Source of the DNA: Brevundimonas pondensis
Lineage (GTDB): Bacteria; Pseudomonadota; Alphaproteobacteria; Caulobacterales; Caulobacteraceae
Direction of reading: 5' to 3'
DNA: 64,000 nt
NCBI RefSeq assembly: GCF_017487345.1
Contig: NZ_CP062006.1
Span: 2,424,001-2,488,000 of the forward strand
A program made the position numbers and the translations under genes. This document shows, piece by piece, positions 26,075-35,857 of this stretch (the stretch's first letter is position 1; each line of letters starts with the position of its first letter). The notes under the pieces were generated by a model, which saw only the letters and a list, made by a program, of their open reading frames with translations, had not been told where the DNA came from and ran no database searches.

Positions 26075-28162
26075 ATGGGCAAGCTCAAGACCGCGCTAAT
26101 TTTTGGCGCCATCGCCATACTGGGGGCGGTGGCCGTCGCCGTCATCGCCCTGCACCAGGGCGAGAGCATCAGCGCCGTGTGGATCGTGGTGGCGGCGCTG
26201 TGCGTCTACGCCATCGCCTACCGCTTCTACGCCCGCTATCTGGCCGGTAAGGTCATGGGGCTGAACGCGAAACGGCCCACGCCGGCCGTGCGGCACAACG
26301 ACGGGCTGGACTATGTGCCCACGCCCCGCAACGTCCTGTTCGGGCACCACTTCGCGGCCATCGCGGGCGCGGGACCACTGGTCGGGCCGGTGCTGGCGGC
26401 GCAGATGGGCTATCTGCCCGGCGTCTTGTGGATCCTCGTCGGCGCCGTTCTGGCGGGCGCGGTGCAGGACATGATGGTCCTGTTCATGTCCACCCGCCGC
26501 GACGGTCGCTCGCTGGGCGACATGGTCCGCACCGAGATGGGCCCCATCCCCGGCATCATCGCCCAGGTCGGCGTGCTGATGATCATGGTCATCATTCTGG
26601 CGGTTCTGGCGCTGGTGGTGGTCAAGGCCCTGGCCGAGAGCCCGTGGGGAACCTTCACCGTCGCCGCCACCATCCCCATCGCCGTCTTCATGGGCCTCTA
26701 CACCCGCTACCTGCGGCCCGGCCGCGTGGGCGAGGTCTCGGTCATCGGCGTGGTCCTGCTGATCCTGGCCATCATCGGCGGCGGTCATATCGCGGCTGAT
26801 CCCTTCTGGGGCCCGGCCTTCACCCTGTCGGGCACGACGCTGGCCATCGCCATGATGGCCTACGGCTTCGTCGCCTCGGTCATTCCGGTCTGGCTGCTGC
26901 TGGCGCCGCGCGACTACCTGTCCACCTTCCTGAAGATCGGCGCCATCCTGGCCCTGGCCGTCGGCATCCTGATCGTGCGCCCACACGTGCAGATGCCCGC
27001 CATCACCCCCTTCATCGACGGCAGCGGCCCGGTCTTCTCCGGCGCCCTCTTCCCCTTCCTCTTCATCACCATCGCTTGCGGCGCCGTCTCGGGCTTCCAC
27101 GCCCTGATCTCGTCGGGCACCACGCCCAAGCTGCTGGAGAACGAGAACCAGATCCCGCTGATCGGCTATGGCGCCATGCTGTGCGAAAGCTTTGTGGCCA
27201 TCATGGCCCTCATCGCCGCCACGGTGCTGGACCCGGCCGTCTATTTCGCCATGAACAGCCCGGTCAGCATCATCGGCGACAACGCGGCCTCGGCCGCCGC
27301 CGCCGTGGCCCAGTGGGGCTTCCACATCACCCCCGGCGAGCTGGAGCAACTGGCCCGCGACGTGGGCGAGCACTCCATCCTGTCGCGCGCGGGGGGCGCC
27401 CCGACCCTGGCCGTCGGCATGGCCCACATCCTGTCGGGCATCATCGGCGGCAAGGCCATGATGGCCTTCTGGTACCACTTCGCCATCCTGTTCGAGGCCC
27501 TGTTCATCCTGACCACGGTCGATGCCGGCACCCGCGTCTGCCGTTTCATGATCCAGGATCTGCTGGGCGTCGCCATGCCGAAAATGCGCGAGACCAAGTC
27601 CTGGACCGCCAACGTCGTGGCCACGGCCCTGACGGTCGGCCTGTGGGGCTACTTCCTCTACACCGGCGTGGTCGATCCCCTTGGCGGCATCAACAGCCTG
27701 TGGCCGCTGTTCGGCATCGCCAACCAGATGCTGGCCGCCGTCGCCCTGATCCTGGGCACCGTGGTCCTGTTCAAGATGAAGCGCGAGCGCTTCGCCTGGG
27801 CCACGGCGGTTCCGGCGGTCTGGCTGCTGATCTGCACCCTGACGGCGGGCTTCCAGAAGCTGTTGCACCCCGACGTCAAGATCGGCTTCCTGGCCCATGC
27901 GCGGAAGTATCAGGACGCCCTGACCGCTGGCGACCTGCTGGCTCCGGCCAAGACGGCGGGCGACATGCACCGGATCATCATCAACGACTACGTCAACTCG
28001 GCCCTGACGGCGGGCTTCCTGTTCGTGGTCCTGACCATGGTGGTTTACGGCGTGCGCGCCTGCCTCAAGGCCCGGAAGATCAACCACCCGACCGTGGTCG
28101 AGCAGCCCGCCGCCCACGAGCTGACGCTGGAAGACGAAGCCATGGACATGGCCCGTGGCTAG
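26075..28162 (+). CDS. cstA: Carbon starvation protein A, pyruvate/peptide transporter
   Basis: 695-residue inner-membrane protein with about 16 hydrophobic helices. Family motifs include F-G-H-H-F-A-A-I-A-G-A-G-P-L-V-G-P (about residues 89-105), F-H-A-L-I-S-S-G-T-T-P-K, and L-W-P-L-F-G-I-A-N-Q-M-L-A-A near the C-terminal half. CstA and its paralogue BtsT import peptides or pyruvate; which applies here is not shown. Start ATG 26075 has GGAGG 12 bases upstream. The YbdD gene overlaps its end by eight bases, the usual pairing. Confidence 0.94.
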   Translation: MGKLKTALIFGAIAILGAVAVAVIALHQGESISAVWIVVAALCVYAIAYRFYARYLAGKVMGLNAKRPTPAVRHNDGLDYVPTPRNVLFGHHFAAIAGAGPLVGPVLAAQMGYLPGVLWILVGAVLAGAVQDMMVLFMSTRRDGRSLGDMVRTEMGPIPGIIAQVGVLMIMVIILAVLALVVVKALAESPWGTFTVAATIPIAVFMGLYTRYLRPGRVGEVSVIGVVLLILAIIGGGHIAADPFWGPAFTLSGTTLAIAMMAYGFVASVIPVWLLLAPRDYLSTFLKIGAILALAVGILIVRPHVQMPAITPFIDGSGPVFSGALFPFLFITIACGAVSGFHALISSGTTPKLLENENQIPLIGYGAMLCESFVAIMALIAATVLDPAVYFAMNSPVSIIGDNAASAAAAVAQWGFHITPGELEQLARDVGEHSILSRAGGAPTLAVGMAHILSGIIGGKAMMAFWYHFAILFEALFILTTVDAGTRVCRFMIQDLLGVAMPKMRETKSWTANVVATALTVGLWGYFLYTGVVDPLGGINSLWPLFGIANQMLAAVALILGTVVLFKMKRERFAWATAVPAVWLLICTLTAGFQKLLHPDVKIGFLAHARKYQDALTAGDLLAPAKTAGDMHRIIINDYVNSALTAGFLFVVLTMVVYGVRACLKARKINHPTVVEQPAAHELTLEDEAMDMARG

Positions 28163-28412
28163 GTCCTCGCCCGTCCCCCCGGAACCGGCTGGCGGCGCAG
28201 ACCTGCTCTGCGTCTGCCGCGACACTCTGGTGCGGTGGGGCAAGGACGCCCGCCGCACCGCCAGCCTCATGGTCGGCCAGCCCGACTATGAGGTCTATGT
28301 CGCCCACGCCGAGGCGACGCACCCCGAGCAGCCGCCGCTGGACCGCACCGCCTTCTTCCGCCTGCACGAAGCGCGGCGTTTCGGGTCCGGCGGGGCTTTC
28401 CGCTGCTGCTGA
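28155..28412 (+). CDS. YbdD/YjiX family protein (CstA partner)
   Basis: 85 residues beginning at GTG 28155 inside the last codons of cstA. The family core is clear: V-G-Q-P-D-Y-E-V-Y-V-A-H, H-P, and F-F-R-L-H-E-A-R-R-F-G-S-G-G-A-F-R-C-C at the C-terminus, ending in the conserved Arg-Cys-Cys. These small cytosolic proteins are encoded with CstA/BtsT transporters and are needed for transport in E. coli. The N-terminal 20 residues are Pro-rich and longer than usual, so a later start is possible. Confidence 0.85.
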   Translation: MARSSPVPPEPAGGADLLCVCRDTLVRWGKDARRTASLMVGQPDYEVYVAHAEATHPEQPPLDRTAFFRLHEARRFGSGGAFRCC

Positions 28413-28468
28413 GACGACCTTACCGCGAGTTCACTCGTCAAGCCGGGGCGACGGCATAAGCTGAGGGC

Positions 28469-29761
28469 ATGAAAGCCCCCGCCCTCAGCCTCGTCGCCGC
28501 CCTGATGCTCGCCGCCTCGCCCGCGCTGGCGCGACAGGCCGAGGCCCCCGCTGCGCCCCGCGTGGTCGTCAACCAGATCGCCGCCGCCATCCGCGACGCC
28601 TATTTCGACCCCGCCAAGGCCGAGACCATCGCCGCCGCGCTGGAGGCCGAGGCCGCACAGGGCCGCTACGACGGGCTGACCGATCCACGCGATCTGGAAA
28701 CGGCGCTGACCGCGCGGCTGGAACCCTGGGACCAACACTTCAGCGTGGGCCGCCCCGCGCCCTCAACGCCCGCCGCACCATCGGCGTCCGCGTCATCAAG
28801 CCTCGTCCCGGCGCCCTTCCCCGTGGTCGCCGCCCGCACCGGGCAAGGCTTCCGCGCAGTTGAGATCCTGCCCGGCAATGTCGGCCTGATCGACATGCGC
28901 TTTTTCGCCAACTTCGACGGGCCCGACGATCCCGCCCGCAAACAGGTCGACGCCGCGCTTCAGCTGGTTTCCAACACCGACGCCGTCATCATCGACCTGC
29001 GCAACAACGGCGGCGGTTCGCCCGCCATGGTCGGCTATCTGGTCAGCGCCTTCGTCGGGCCGGACGCCGATGTCTACAACCGCTTCCATTCCCGCCAGGG
29101 TGAAAGCCGCGAGGCCCCGGCCCATCCCTATGCCGCGCCGCGTGTGGACGTGCCGGTCTATGTCCTGATCAGCGCCCGCACCGGCTCGGCGGCGGAAGCC
29201 TTCGCCTACACGCTGCAAGCCGCCAAGCGCGCGACCATCGTTGGCGAGACCTCGGGCGGCGCGGCCAATCCGGGCGGTCCCGTCTTCACGCCCTCGGGCT
29301 ATCGCGCCTTCATCTCCACCGGCTCTCCGACCAATCCCCTGACCGGCGGCAACTGGGAGAAGATCGGCGTCCGCCCCGACGTGGCCGTCCCCGCCGAGGA
29401 CGCGCTGGACACAGCCTGGAAGGCCGCCCTTGCAGCTCAATCAAGCGCTGCGCCCGCCGCCGCGACCGAAGCCGCCTGGGTCCGCGAAGCCCTGAACGCG
29501 AACCCCGCAGCCCTCGACCTCGCCCCCTACCTCGGCGCCTACGGCGGTTCCGTGGTCCAGGCCAGCGATGACGGCCTGACGTGGAAGAACGAGCGCCGTC
29601 CGGCCTGGCGGCTGCGTCCCCTCTCCCCCGACCTCTTCTTCGACGTGGACGAACCCTATCGCCGCATCCGTTTCGTCCGTGACGAGGCGGGCCGTGTCAC
29701 GGCGCTGGAGGTCCTGGACAGCCAGACAGGCCTCAGCCGCCTGCTGCGCCGCGCCGCCTAG
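28469..29761 (+). CDS. S41 family peptidase, secreted
   Basis: 430 residues. Signal peptide about 1-22 (ends P-A-L-A-R). An N-terminal helical cap (about 25-95) is followed by the tail-specific protease core: I-I-D-L-R-N-N-G-G-G-S (about 172-182), then T-G-S-A-A-E-A-F-A-Y (about 240-249) with the nucleophile Ser, and V-G-E-T-S-G-G-A-A-N-P-G. The usual PDZ domain is missing, so it belongs with the retinol-binding-protein-like S41 group rather than CtpA. After the core lies an Ala-rich linker and a domain of about 90 residues. Periplasmic; target unknown. Confidence 0.87.
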   Translation: MKAPALSLVAALMLAASPALARQAEAPAAPRVVVNQIAAAIRDAYFDPAKAETIAAALEAEAAQGRYDGLTDPRDLETALTARLEPWDQHFSVGRPAPSTPAAPSASASSSLVPAPFPVVAARTGQGFRAVEILPGNVGLIDMRFFANFDGPDDPARKQVDAALQLVSNTDAVIIDLRNNGGGSPAMVGYLVSAFVGPDADVYNRFHSRQGESREAPAHPYAAPRVDVPVYVLISARTGSAAEAFAYTLQAAKRATIVGETSGGAANPGGPVFTPSGYRAFISTGSPTNPLTGGNWEKIGVRPDVAVPAEDALDTAWKAALAAQSSAAPAAATEAAWVREALNANPAALDLAPYLGAYGGSVVQASDDGLTWKNERRPAWRLRPLSPDLFFDVDEPYRRIRFVRDEAGRVTALEVLDSQTGLSRLLRRAA

Positions 29762-29773
29762 GTCGGCTTTCCG

Positions 29774-29797
29774 TTACAGGCGATCACACCTTGTTAC
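29774..29797 (+). promoter_or_regulatory. TTACAG / TGTTAC motif pair upstream of gap
   Basis: TTACAG (29774-29779) and TGTTAC (29792-29797) followed by GGCG. The same two words in the same order lie upstream of fba (32685-32712). A shared regulator is possible; no promoter boxes are clear. Confidence 0.35.
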
Positions 29798-29875
29798 GGC
29801 GACGGGGTTGCAACCGCGCGCGCTCCGTCCCACTAAGGCGCCAATCATAACCGCCCTCGCTCAGGAGACCTCCCC

Positions 29876-30883
29876 ATGACCGTTCGCGTCGCCATCAACG
29901 GCTTCGGCCGCATCGGCCGCCTCGTGCTTCGCTCGATCGTCGAGCATGGCCGCAAGGACATCGAGGTCGTGGCGATCAACGACCTGGGTCCGGTCGAGAC
30001 CAACGCCCACCTGCTGCGCTATGACTCGGTGCACGGCCGCTTCCCCGGCACCGTGACGAGCGGAGAGGACTGGATCGACGTCGGCACCGGCAAGATCAAG
30101 GTCACCGCCGAGCGCGATCCGGCCAACCTGCCCCACGCCGAACTGAAGGTCGACATCGCCTTTGAGTGCACCGGCATCTTCACCTCCAAGGACAAGGCCT
30201 CGGCCCACCTGAAGGCCGGCGCCAAGCGCGTCCTGGTCTCTGCCCCCGCCGACAACGCCGACAAGACCATCGTCTTCAAGGTCAACCATGAGACCCTGAC
30301 CGCCGACGACATCGTCGTGTCGAACGGCTCGTGCACCACCAACGCCCTGGCCCCGGTGGCCAAGGTGCTGAACGACCTGTTCGGCATCGAGCGCGGCTAC
30401 ATGACCACCATCCACGCCTACACCGGCGACCAGCCGACGCTGGATACGATGCACAAGGATCTGTACCGCGGCCGCGCCGCCGCCCTGTCCATGATCCCGA
30501 CCTCGACCGGCGCCGCCAAGGCCCTGGGCCTGGTCCTGCCGGAACTGAAGGGCAAGCTGGACGGCTCGTCCATCCGCGTCCCGACCCCGAACGTCTCGGT
30601 CGTCGATCTGAAGGTCGTCGCCGCCCGCGACGTCACCGTCGAGGAAATCAACGCCGCGCTGCAAGCCGCCGCCGACGGCCCGATGAACGGCGTCCTGTTC
30701 ACCACGACCGACCCGCTGGTCTCGTCGGACCTGAACCACATCGCCGCCTCGTCGACCGCCGCCCTGCCGCAAACGCAAGTCATCGACGGCAAGCTGGCCC
30801 GCGTCCTGAGCTGGTACGACAACGAGTGGGGCTTCGCGACCCGCATGGCCGACACCGCCCTGGTGATGGCCAAGTTCCTCTAA
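29876..30883 (+). CDS. gap: Glyceraldehyde-3-phosphate dehydrogenase
   Basis: 335 residues, complete. Converts glyceraldehyde-3-phosphate, phosphate and NAD+ to 1,3-bisphosphoglycerate. N-terminal Rossmann motif [10 protein letters not shown] (residues 5-14), catalytic Cys 153 in S-N-G-S-C-T-T-N, His in T-I-H-A-Y-T about 27 residues later, and W-Y-D-N-E-W-G at the C-terminus. AGGAG precedes the start, and the last bases of the leader (GCTCAGGAGAC) are also found before fba. The broken DUF559 gene separates it from pgk. Confidence 0.97.
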   Translation: MTVRVAINGFGRIGRLVLRSIVEHGRKDIEVVAINDLGPVETNAHLLRYDSVHGRFPGTVTSGEDWIDVGTGKIKVTAERDPANLPHAELKVDIAFECTGIFTSKDKASAHLKAGAKRVLVSAPADNADKTIVFKVNHETLTADDIVVSNGSCTTNALAPVAKVLNDLFGIERGYMTTIHAYTGDQPTLDTMHKDLYRGRAAALSMIPTSTGAAKALGLVLPELKGKLDGSSIRVPTPNVSVVDLKVVAARDVTVEEINAALQAAADGPMNGVLFTTTDPLVSSDLNHIAASSTAALPQTQVIDGKLARVLSWYDNEWGFATRMADTALVMAKFL

Positions 30884-30897
30884 AAGCGAAATGCTGA

Positions 30898-30970
30898 GCC
30901 CTCTCCCGCTGGGAGAGGGCTTGAGCGCCCAAGAGCCGAAGGCGATTGGCTGCGCGAAAGGGTGAGGGTC
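30898..30970 (+). repeat. REP-like palindrome left of the DUF559 gene
   Basis: GCCCTCTCCC-GCT-GGGAGAGGGC (30898-30920), a 10-bp stem just after gap, then a tail ending GGGTGAGGGTC. The right-hand copy at 31357-31403 has the matching blocks in inverted order. It may also end gap transcription. Confidence 0.65.
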
Positions 30971-30977
30971 GGCGGCC

Positions 30978-31319
30978 ATGACTGTGGAACGCACCGCGTT
31001 CGCCCGCACGCTTCGACAAAAGTCCGGCCTTGCCGAACAGCGCGTCTGAGCCTTGTTACGCAGCGGCCGGATCGACGGGCACAAGTTCCGTCGCCAGCAT
31101 CCGATCAGCCGATATGTCGCGGATTTCGCCTGCGACCACCTGCGGTTGGTGGTCGAGATCGACGGCGGCATTCACGATCAAGACGGCGTTGTAGCCCGCG
31201 ACCACCTGAGACAGACCGAGCTCGAAGCCCTGGGATGGACCGTCCTGCGCTTCACCAACACCCAGGTGTTGAGCGAGCCCGAGCTCATCGCCGCCGCCAT
31301 TCGCGCGCACGCGGCTTGA
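30978..31319 (+). pseudogene. DUF559 endonuclease-like gene with internal TGA
   Basis: From ATG 30978 the frame reads 23 codons ending A-E-Q-R-V, hits TGA at 31047-31049, and continues A-L-L-R-S-G-R-I-D-G-H-K-F-R-R-Q-H-P-I. DUF559 proteins have V/L-W-A-L-L-R at this place, so TGG (Trp) has become TGA. The rest of the domain is intact: Y-V-A-D-F-A-C, V-V-E-I-D-G-G, and W-T-V-L-R-F-T-N, the core of this very-short-patch-repair-like nuclease fold. An 88-residue product could still start at TTG 31053. Function of the family is unknown. Confidence 0.82.
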
Positions 31320-31356
31320 TCACGCCCTGACCACGGCTTACGCCGACTGATACGTT

Positions 31357-31403
31357 CGACCCTCATCCGGCCCTGCGGGCCACCTTCTCCCACAGGGAGA
31401 AGG
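31357..31403 (-). repeat. REP-like palindrome right of the DUF559 gene
   Basis: CGACCCTCATCCGG, then GGCCCTGCGGGCC, then CCTTCTCCC-ACA-GGGAGAAGG (31383-31403). Read on the minus strand the blocks follow the order of the left copy (hairpin first, G-rich GATGAGGGTCG last). It ends 20 bases before the pgk start. Confidence 0.65.
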
Positions 31404-31423
31404 AAGACTTGGAACTGCTCCCC

Positions 31424-32617
31424 ATGACCTTCCGCACCCTCGACGACGCCGCTGACCTGTCCGGCCGGACCGCTCTGGTCCGCGTGGACTTCAACGTGCC
31501 GATGGAGGGCGGCAAGGTCAGCGACGACACCCGCCTGAAGGCCGCCCTGCCCACCATCCACCGCCTGCGCGAAGCCGGCGCCAAGGTCGTCCTGCTGGCC
31601 CACTTCGACCGTCCCAAGGGCGAGCGCGTGGCCTCCATGAGCCTGCGCCCCGTGGTCGAGCCGCTGGAGCTGCTGCTGCACGGCCCCGTCCGCTTCGCCG
31701 ACGACTGCGTGGGCGACGAGGCCAAGGCCGCCGTGGCCGATCTGGACGCCGGCGGCGTGCTGCTGCTGGAGAACGTCCGCTTCCACAAGGGCGAGGAAAT
31801 GAACGACCCCGCCTTCGCCGCGCAACTGGCGGAACTGGGCGACCTCTACGTCAACGACGCCTTCTCGGCCGCCCACCGCGCCCACGCCTCGACCGAGGGG
31901 CTGGCCCGCCTGCTGCCCGCCTATGCCGGCGAGGCCATGAAGCGCGAGCTTCAGGCGCTGGACGCTGCGCTGGGCGCTCCGCAAAAGCCCGTCATCGGCA
32001 TCGTCGGCGGGGCCAAGGTCTCGACCAAGCTGGACCTGCTCAAGAACCTGGTCGCCAAGCTGGACTACCTGGCCATCGGCGGCGGCATGGCCAACACCTT
32101 CCTGCACGCGCAAGGCGTCGATGTCGGCGGTTCGCTGTGCGAGAAGGACCTGGCCGACACCGCGCGCGAGATCATCGAGGAAGCCCGTCAGAAGGGCTGC
32201 GAGCTGCTGCTGCCGGTCGATGTGGTCGTGGCCAAGGGCGTGAAGCCGGGCATCGAGTCGGGCGTGCGCGCCCTGGACCGCATCGCCGCCGACGACCTGA
32301 TCCTGGACGCCGGTCCTGAAACCGTCGCCCGTCTGGCCCGCGCCATGGACCTGTCGAAGACCCTGATCTGGAACGGCCCCCTGGGCGTGTTCGAGGTCCC
32401 GCCCTTCGACAAGGCCACCGTGGCCGCCGCCAAACACGCCGCCGAACTGGCCAAGGCCGGCAAGCTGGTCGCCGTCGCCGGCGGCGGCGACACCGTCGCG
32501 GCCCTGAACCACGCGGGCGTGGCCGACGACATGACCTTCGTCTCCACCGCCGGCGGCGCCTTCCTGGAATGGATGGAGGGCAAGGTCCTGCCGGGCGTCG
32601 AGGCCCTGCGCGCCTGA
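31424..32617 (+). CDS. pgk: Phosphoglycerate kinase
   Basis: 397 residues. Makes ATP from 1,3-bisphosphoglycerate. R-V-D-F-N-V-P near residue 22 is the family signature for triose binding. [10 protein letters not shown] shows Phe where most family members have Ser/Gly. G-G-A-K-V-S-T-K, and near the C-terminus [11 protein letters not shown] and [11 protein letters not shown], form the nucleotide site. Start taken as ATG 31424 because alphaproteobacterial enzymes begin M-T-F-R-T-L-D-D; a TTG five codons upstream (31409) has a better Shine-Dalgarno, but that sequence belongs to the REP-like element. Confidence 0.96.
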   Translation: MTFRTLDDAADLSGRTALVRVDFNVPMEGGKVSDDTRLKAALPTIHRLREAGAKVVLLAHFDRPKGERVASMSLRPVVEPLELLLHGPVRFADDCVGDEAKAAVADLDAGGVLLLENVRFHKGEEMNDPAFAAQLAELGDLYVNDAFSAAHRAHASTEGLARLLPAYAGEAMKRELQALDAALGAPQKPVIGIVGGAKVSTKLDLLKNLVAKLDYLAIGGGMANTFLHAQGVDVGGSLCEKDLADTAREIIEEARQKGCELLLPVDVVVAKGVKPGIESGVRALDRIAADDLILDAGPETVARLARAMDLSKTLIWNGPLGVFEVPPFDKATVAAAKHAAELAKAGKLVAVAGGGDTVAALNHAGVADDMTFVSTAGGAFLEWMEGKVLPGVEALRA

Positions 32618-32642
32618 CCTGACCTTTTTCCGGATCTTTCAG

Positions 32643-32670
32643 CCCCGTCTCTTTGCAGAGACGGGGTTTT
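32643..32670 (+). terminator. Terminator of pgk
   Basis: CCCCGTCTCT-TTGC-AGAGACGGGG (32643-32666), a perfect 10-bp stem followed by TTTTCTTT, 25 bp past the pgk stop. Confidence 0.92.
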
Positions 32671-32684
32671 CTTTGCCACAGGCT

Positions 32685-32712
32685 TTACAGAACACCGGAT
32701 TGGTCCTGTTAC
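32685..32712 (+). promoter_or_regulatory. TTACAG / TGTTAC motif pair upstream of fba
   Basis: TTACAG (32685-32690) and TGTTAC (32707-32712) followed by ACGGCG, as upstream of gap but with a spacer four bases longer. The fba leader then ends GGCTCAGGAGAC, as gap's does. Confidence 0.35.
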
Positions 32713-32780
32713 ACGGCGTGACTTCCATCCGCCTCCGGGCTAAAGCCTCCGCAAAATAATATTGGCTCAGGAGACTACCC

Positions 32781-33845
32781 ATGGCGCGCATCACGCTGCG
32801 ACAGTTGCTCGATCACGCGGCGGAAAACGACTACGGCCTGCCCGCCTACAACATCAACAACATGGAGCAGGGTCTGGCGATCATGGAGGCGGCCCACGAG
32901 GTCAACGCCCCGGTCATCATCCAGGCCTCGCGCGGCGCCCGCAACTACGCCAACGACATCATCCTGGCCAAGCTGATCGACGGCCTGGCCGAGCTGTATC
33001 CGCACATCCCGGTCTGCATGCACCAGGATCACGGCAACGGCCCGGCGACCTGCGCCACCGCCATCCAGTACGGCTTCACCTCGGTGATGATGGACGGCTC
33101 GCTGGAAGAAGACGCCAAGACCCCCGCCTCGTATGAATACAACGTCGACGTCACCCGTCGCGTCACCGAAATGGCCCACAGCTGCGGCGTCTCGGTCGAG
33201 GGTGAACTGGGCGTGCTCGGCTCACTGGAGACCGGCATGGGCGAGGCCGAAGACGGCCACGGCTTCGAGGGCAAGCTGGACCACTCGCAACTGCTGACCG
33301 ACCCGGATCAGGCCGTCGACTTTGTCAAGGCCACCAAGGTCGACGCCCTGGCCATCGCCATGGGCACCTCGCACGGCGCCTACAAGTTCACGCGCCAGCC
33401 GGACGGCGACGTCCTGGCCATGAACGTGATCGAGGAAATCCACCGTCGCCTGCCCAACACCCACCTGGTGATGCACGGCTCGTCCTCGGTGCCGCAGGAC
33501 CTGCAGGACATCATCAACGCCTACGGCGGCCAGATGCCCCAGACCTGGGGCGTGCCGGTCGAGGAAATCCAGCGCGGCATCAAGCACGGCGTGCGCAAGA
33601 TCAACATCGACACCGACAACCGCATGGCCATCACCGGCGCCATCCGCAAGGTTCTGGCCGAGAAGCCCAGCGAGTTCGACCCGCGCGCCTATCTGAAGCC
33701 CGCCAAGGAAGCCATGAAGAAGCTGTGCATCGAGCGCTACCAGCAGTTCGGCTGCGAGGGGCAGGCCTCCAAGATCAAGCCCCTGTCCACCGCCCAGATG
33801 GCCAAGCTCTACGCCGCTGGCGACCTGGATCCGCGCATCGGCTGA
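32781..33845 (+). CDS. fba: Fructose-bisphosphate aldolase, class II
   Basis: 354 residues, zinc-dependent class II enzyme of the Calvin-cycle subtype. Cleaves fructose-1,6-bisphosphate in glycolysis and runs backwards in gluconeogenesis. [10 protein letters not shown] near residue 25, zinc motif V-C-M-H-Q-D-H-G (about 76-83), [10 protein letters not shown] (catalytic Asp region), and G-S-S-S-V-P and K-I-N-I-D-T-D phosphate-binding motifs in the C-terminal third. It has its own leader after the pgk terminator and its own terminator. Confidence 0.96.
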   Translation: MARITLRQLLDHAAENDYGLPAYNINNMEQGLAIMEAAHEVNAPVIIQASRGARNYANDIILAKLIDGLAELYPHIPVCMHQDHGNGPATCATAIQYGFTSVMMDGSLEEDAKTPASYEYNVDVTRRVTEMAHSCGVSVEGELGVLGSLETGMGEAEDGHGFEGKLDHSQLLTDPDQAVDFVKATKVDALAIAMGTSHGAYKFTRQPDGDVLAMNVIEEIHRRLPNTHLVMHGSSSVPQDLQDIINAYGGQMPQTWGVPVEEIQRGIKHGVRKINIDTDNRMAITGAIRKVLAEKPSEFDPRAYLKPAKEAMKKLCIERYQQFGCEGQASKIKPLSTAQMAKLYAAGDLDPRIG

Positions 33846-33873
33846 TCGGCCTCAACAGGTCAGACTGACTGAA

Positions 33874-33910
33874 ACGCCCGCCTTCTTGCCGAAGGCGGGC
33901 GTCTTCATTT
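33874..33910. terminator. Bidirectional terminator after fba
   Basis: ACGCCCGCCTTC (33874-33885) pairs with GAAGGCGGGCGT (33891-33902), then CTTCATTTT. It lies between convergent fba and the DUF2799 gene. Confidence 0.9.
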
Positions 33911-34549
33911 TCACCACACCCCATACCTTCCACCGACGGCCCCGATCACCGCCCGCGCCTCGATCTCGGCATAACGCAGCTCCTCCTCGGCCCGGCGCGC
34001 ATCGCGGCGCGCGTCCTGAAGCTCGCCGCGCACCTCTCGGATACGCTCGCGAATACGCTGGCGCTGCTCGTCGGTCAGCCCGTCCTGCCGCAGCTCGCGC
34101 TGCTTGGCGTCCAGCTTGTCCTCACGATCGTCAATGCGGCTGATGGCCGAGTTCAGCGCACTCTCCGCCGAGGACACGGCCTGTTCGACCGCATGGATCT
34201 GTCGCCCGTCTTGATAGGCCGGCAGGAAGTCACGCTCCTCGGCCGGCGCGCAGACCCCGCCGTAGCTATTCCCCTGCCGCCCTTGCCGGAAACCGTTCTC
34301 CCAGGTGCAATAGGTCCGCAGCCCGTCCTCGCGCGCCGACAGGTAGGCGCTCATGTTCGGCGCCACGCCATATTTGGCGCAGGCCTTGGCATGGTCGTCC
34401 AGACGGCTGGTCTGATGCCCGGCCGCCCCGTCGCGCCAACCCTGACCGCCCCAGTCTCCGACCAGGCATTGATCCTCGTTCATGGTGGCGCAGCCGGACA
34501 GCAGGACCACGCCCGTTGCGGCGACGGCGGCGGCGATCAGAAACTTCAT
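33911..34549 (-). CDS. DUF2799 lipoprotein
   Basis: 212 residues. Signal with lipobox L-S-G-C (Cys 20). The DUF2799 domain spans about residues 25-120: C-L-V-G-D-W, G-W-R-D-G-A-A-G, H-A-K-A-C-A-K-Y-G-V-A-P, Y-C-T-W-E-N-G-F-R-Q-G-R-Q-G, and F-L-P-A-Y-Q-D-G. From about 120 to 200 there is a charged coiled coil (R-I-D-D-R-E-D-K-L-D and R-Q-R-I-R-E-R-I-R-E). Likely periplasmic, membrane-anchored; function unknown. Divergent from rluD over 79 bp. Confidence 0.87.
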   Translation of the reverse strand: MKFLIAAAVAATGVVLLSGCATMNEDQCLVGDWGGQGWRDGAAGHQTSRLDDHAKACAKYGVAPNMSAYLSAREDGLRTYCTWENGFRQGRQGNSYGGVCAPAEERDFLPAYQDGRQIHAVEQAVSSAESALNSAISRIDDREDKLDAKQRELRQDGLTDEQRQRIRERIREVRGELQDARRDARRAEEELRYAEIEARAVIGAVGGRYGVW

Positions 34550-34628
34550 CTTCGTCCTCTCCGGGGCGTTTCACGCTGCGACCAAGGACAGATGAGGCCT
34601 CGTCCCGCAAGCCATGCTATTTCGCCCC

Positions 34629-35630
<1,002 letters not shown>

Positions 35631-35683
35631 CGCCCTTCCACCACCGGATTTGATCCGCAACACACACTGTGCTAATAAGCCTT

Positions 35684-35774
35684 CACCCGAAACGGGTGGC
35701 TTGGGAGCCACAGTCACGCCTTCGTGTGACGATCCGCCCCTACACAAGGCGGCAACCCATACCCATCTGGATCG
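35684..35774 (+). promoter_or_regulatory. Structured leader of rpoH
   Basis: A run of short helices in the 227-base gap before rpoH: CACCCG-AAA-CGGGTG (35684-35698), overlapping TGGCT-TGGG-AGCCA (35697-35710), GTCACG-CCTT-CGTGTGAC (35713-35730), and an outer CGATCC / GGATCG (35730-35735 with 35769-35774) around CCGCC / GGCGG. The first two helices share bases and cannot form together. It does not match a riboswitch I know. It could be a thermosensor or protein-binding leader. Confidence 0.4.
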
Positions 35775-35857
35775 GTTGAGGGGTGAGGCGATGGCGCACG
35801 CATGTGGTCAGAGCCGCGACGCCTGCTCTGTGTTTTCGGTCGGAGGGACCACGTCTA

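Noticed and set aside
26096..28270. 724-codon open frame on the minus strand
   Set aside because: Opposite cstA; His/Gln/Asp-rich shadow of a membrane protein gene.
30962..31330. 122-codon plus-strand frame over the DUF559 gene
   Set aside because: Different frame from the recognisable nuclease domain; Arg/Pro-rich shadow.
35700..35760. Sigma-32 promoter for rpoH self-activation
   Set aside because: Best candidate CTTCGT-N13-CCTACA matches the consensus poorly in both boxes.
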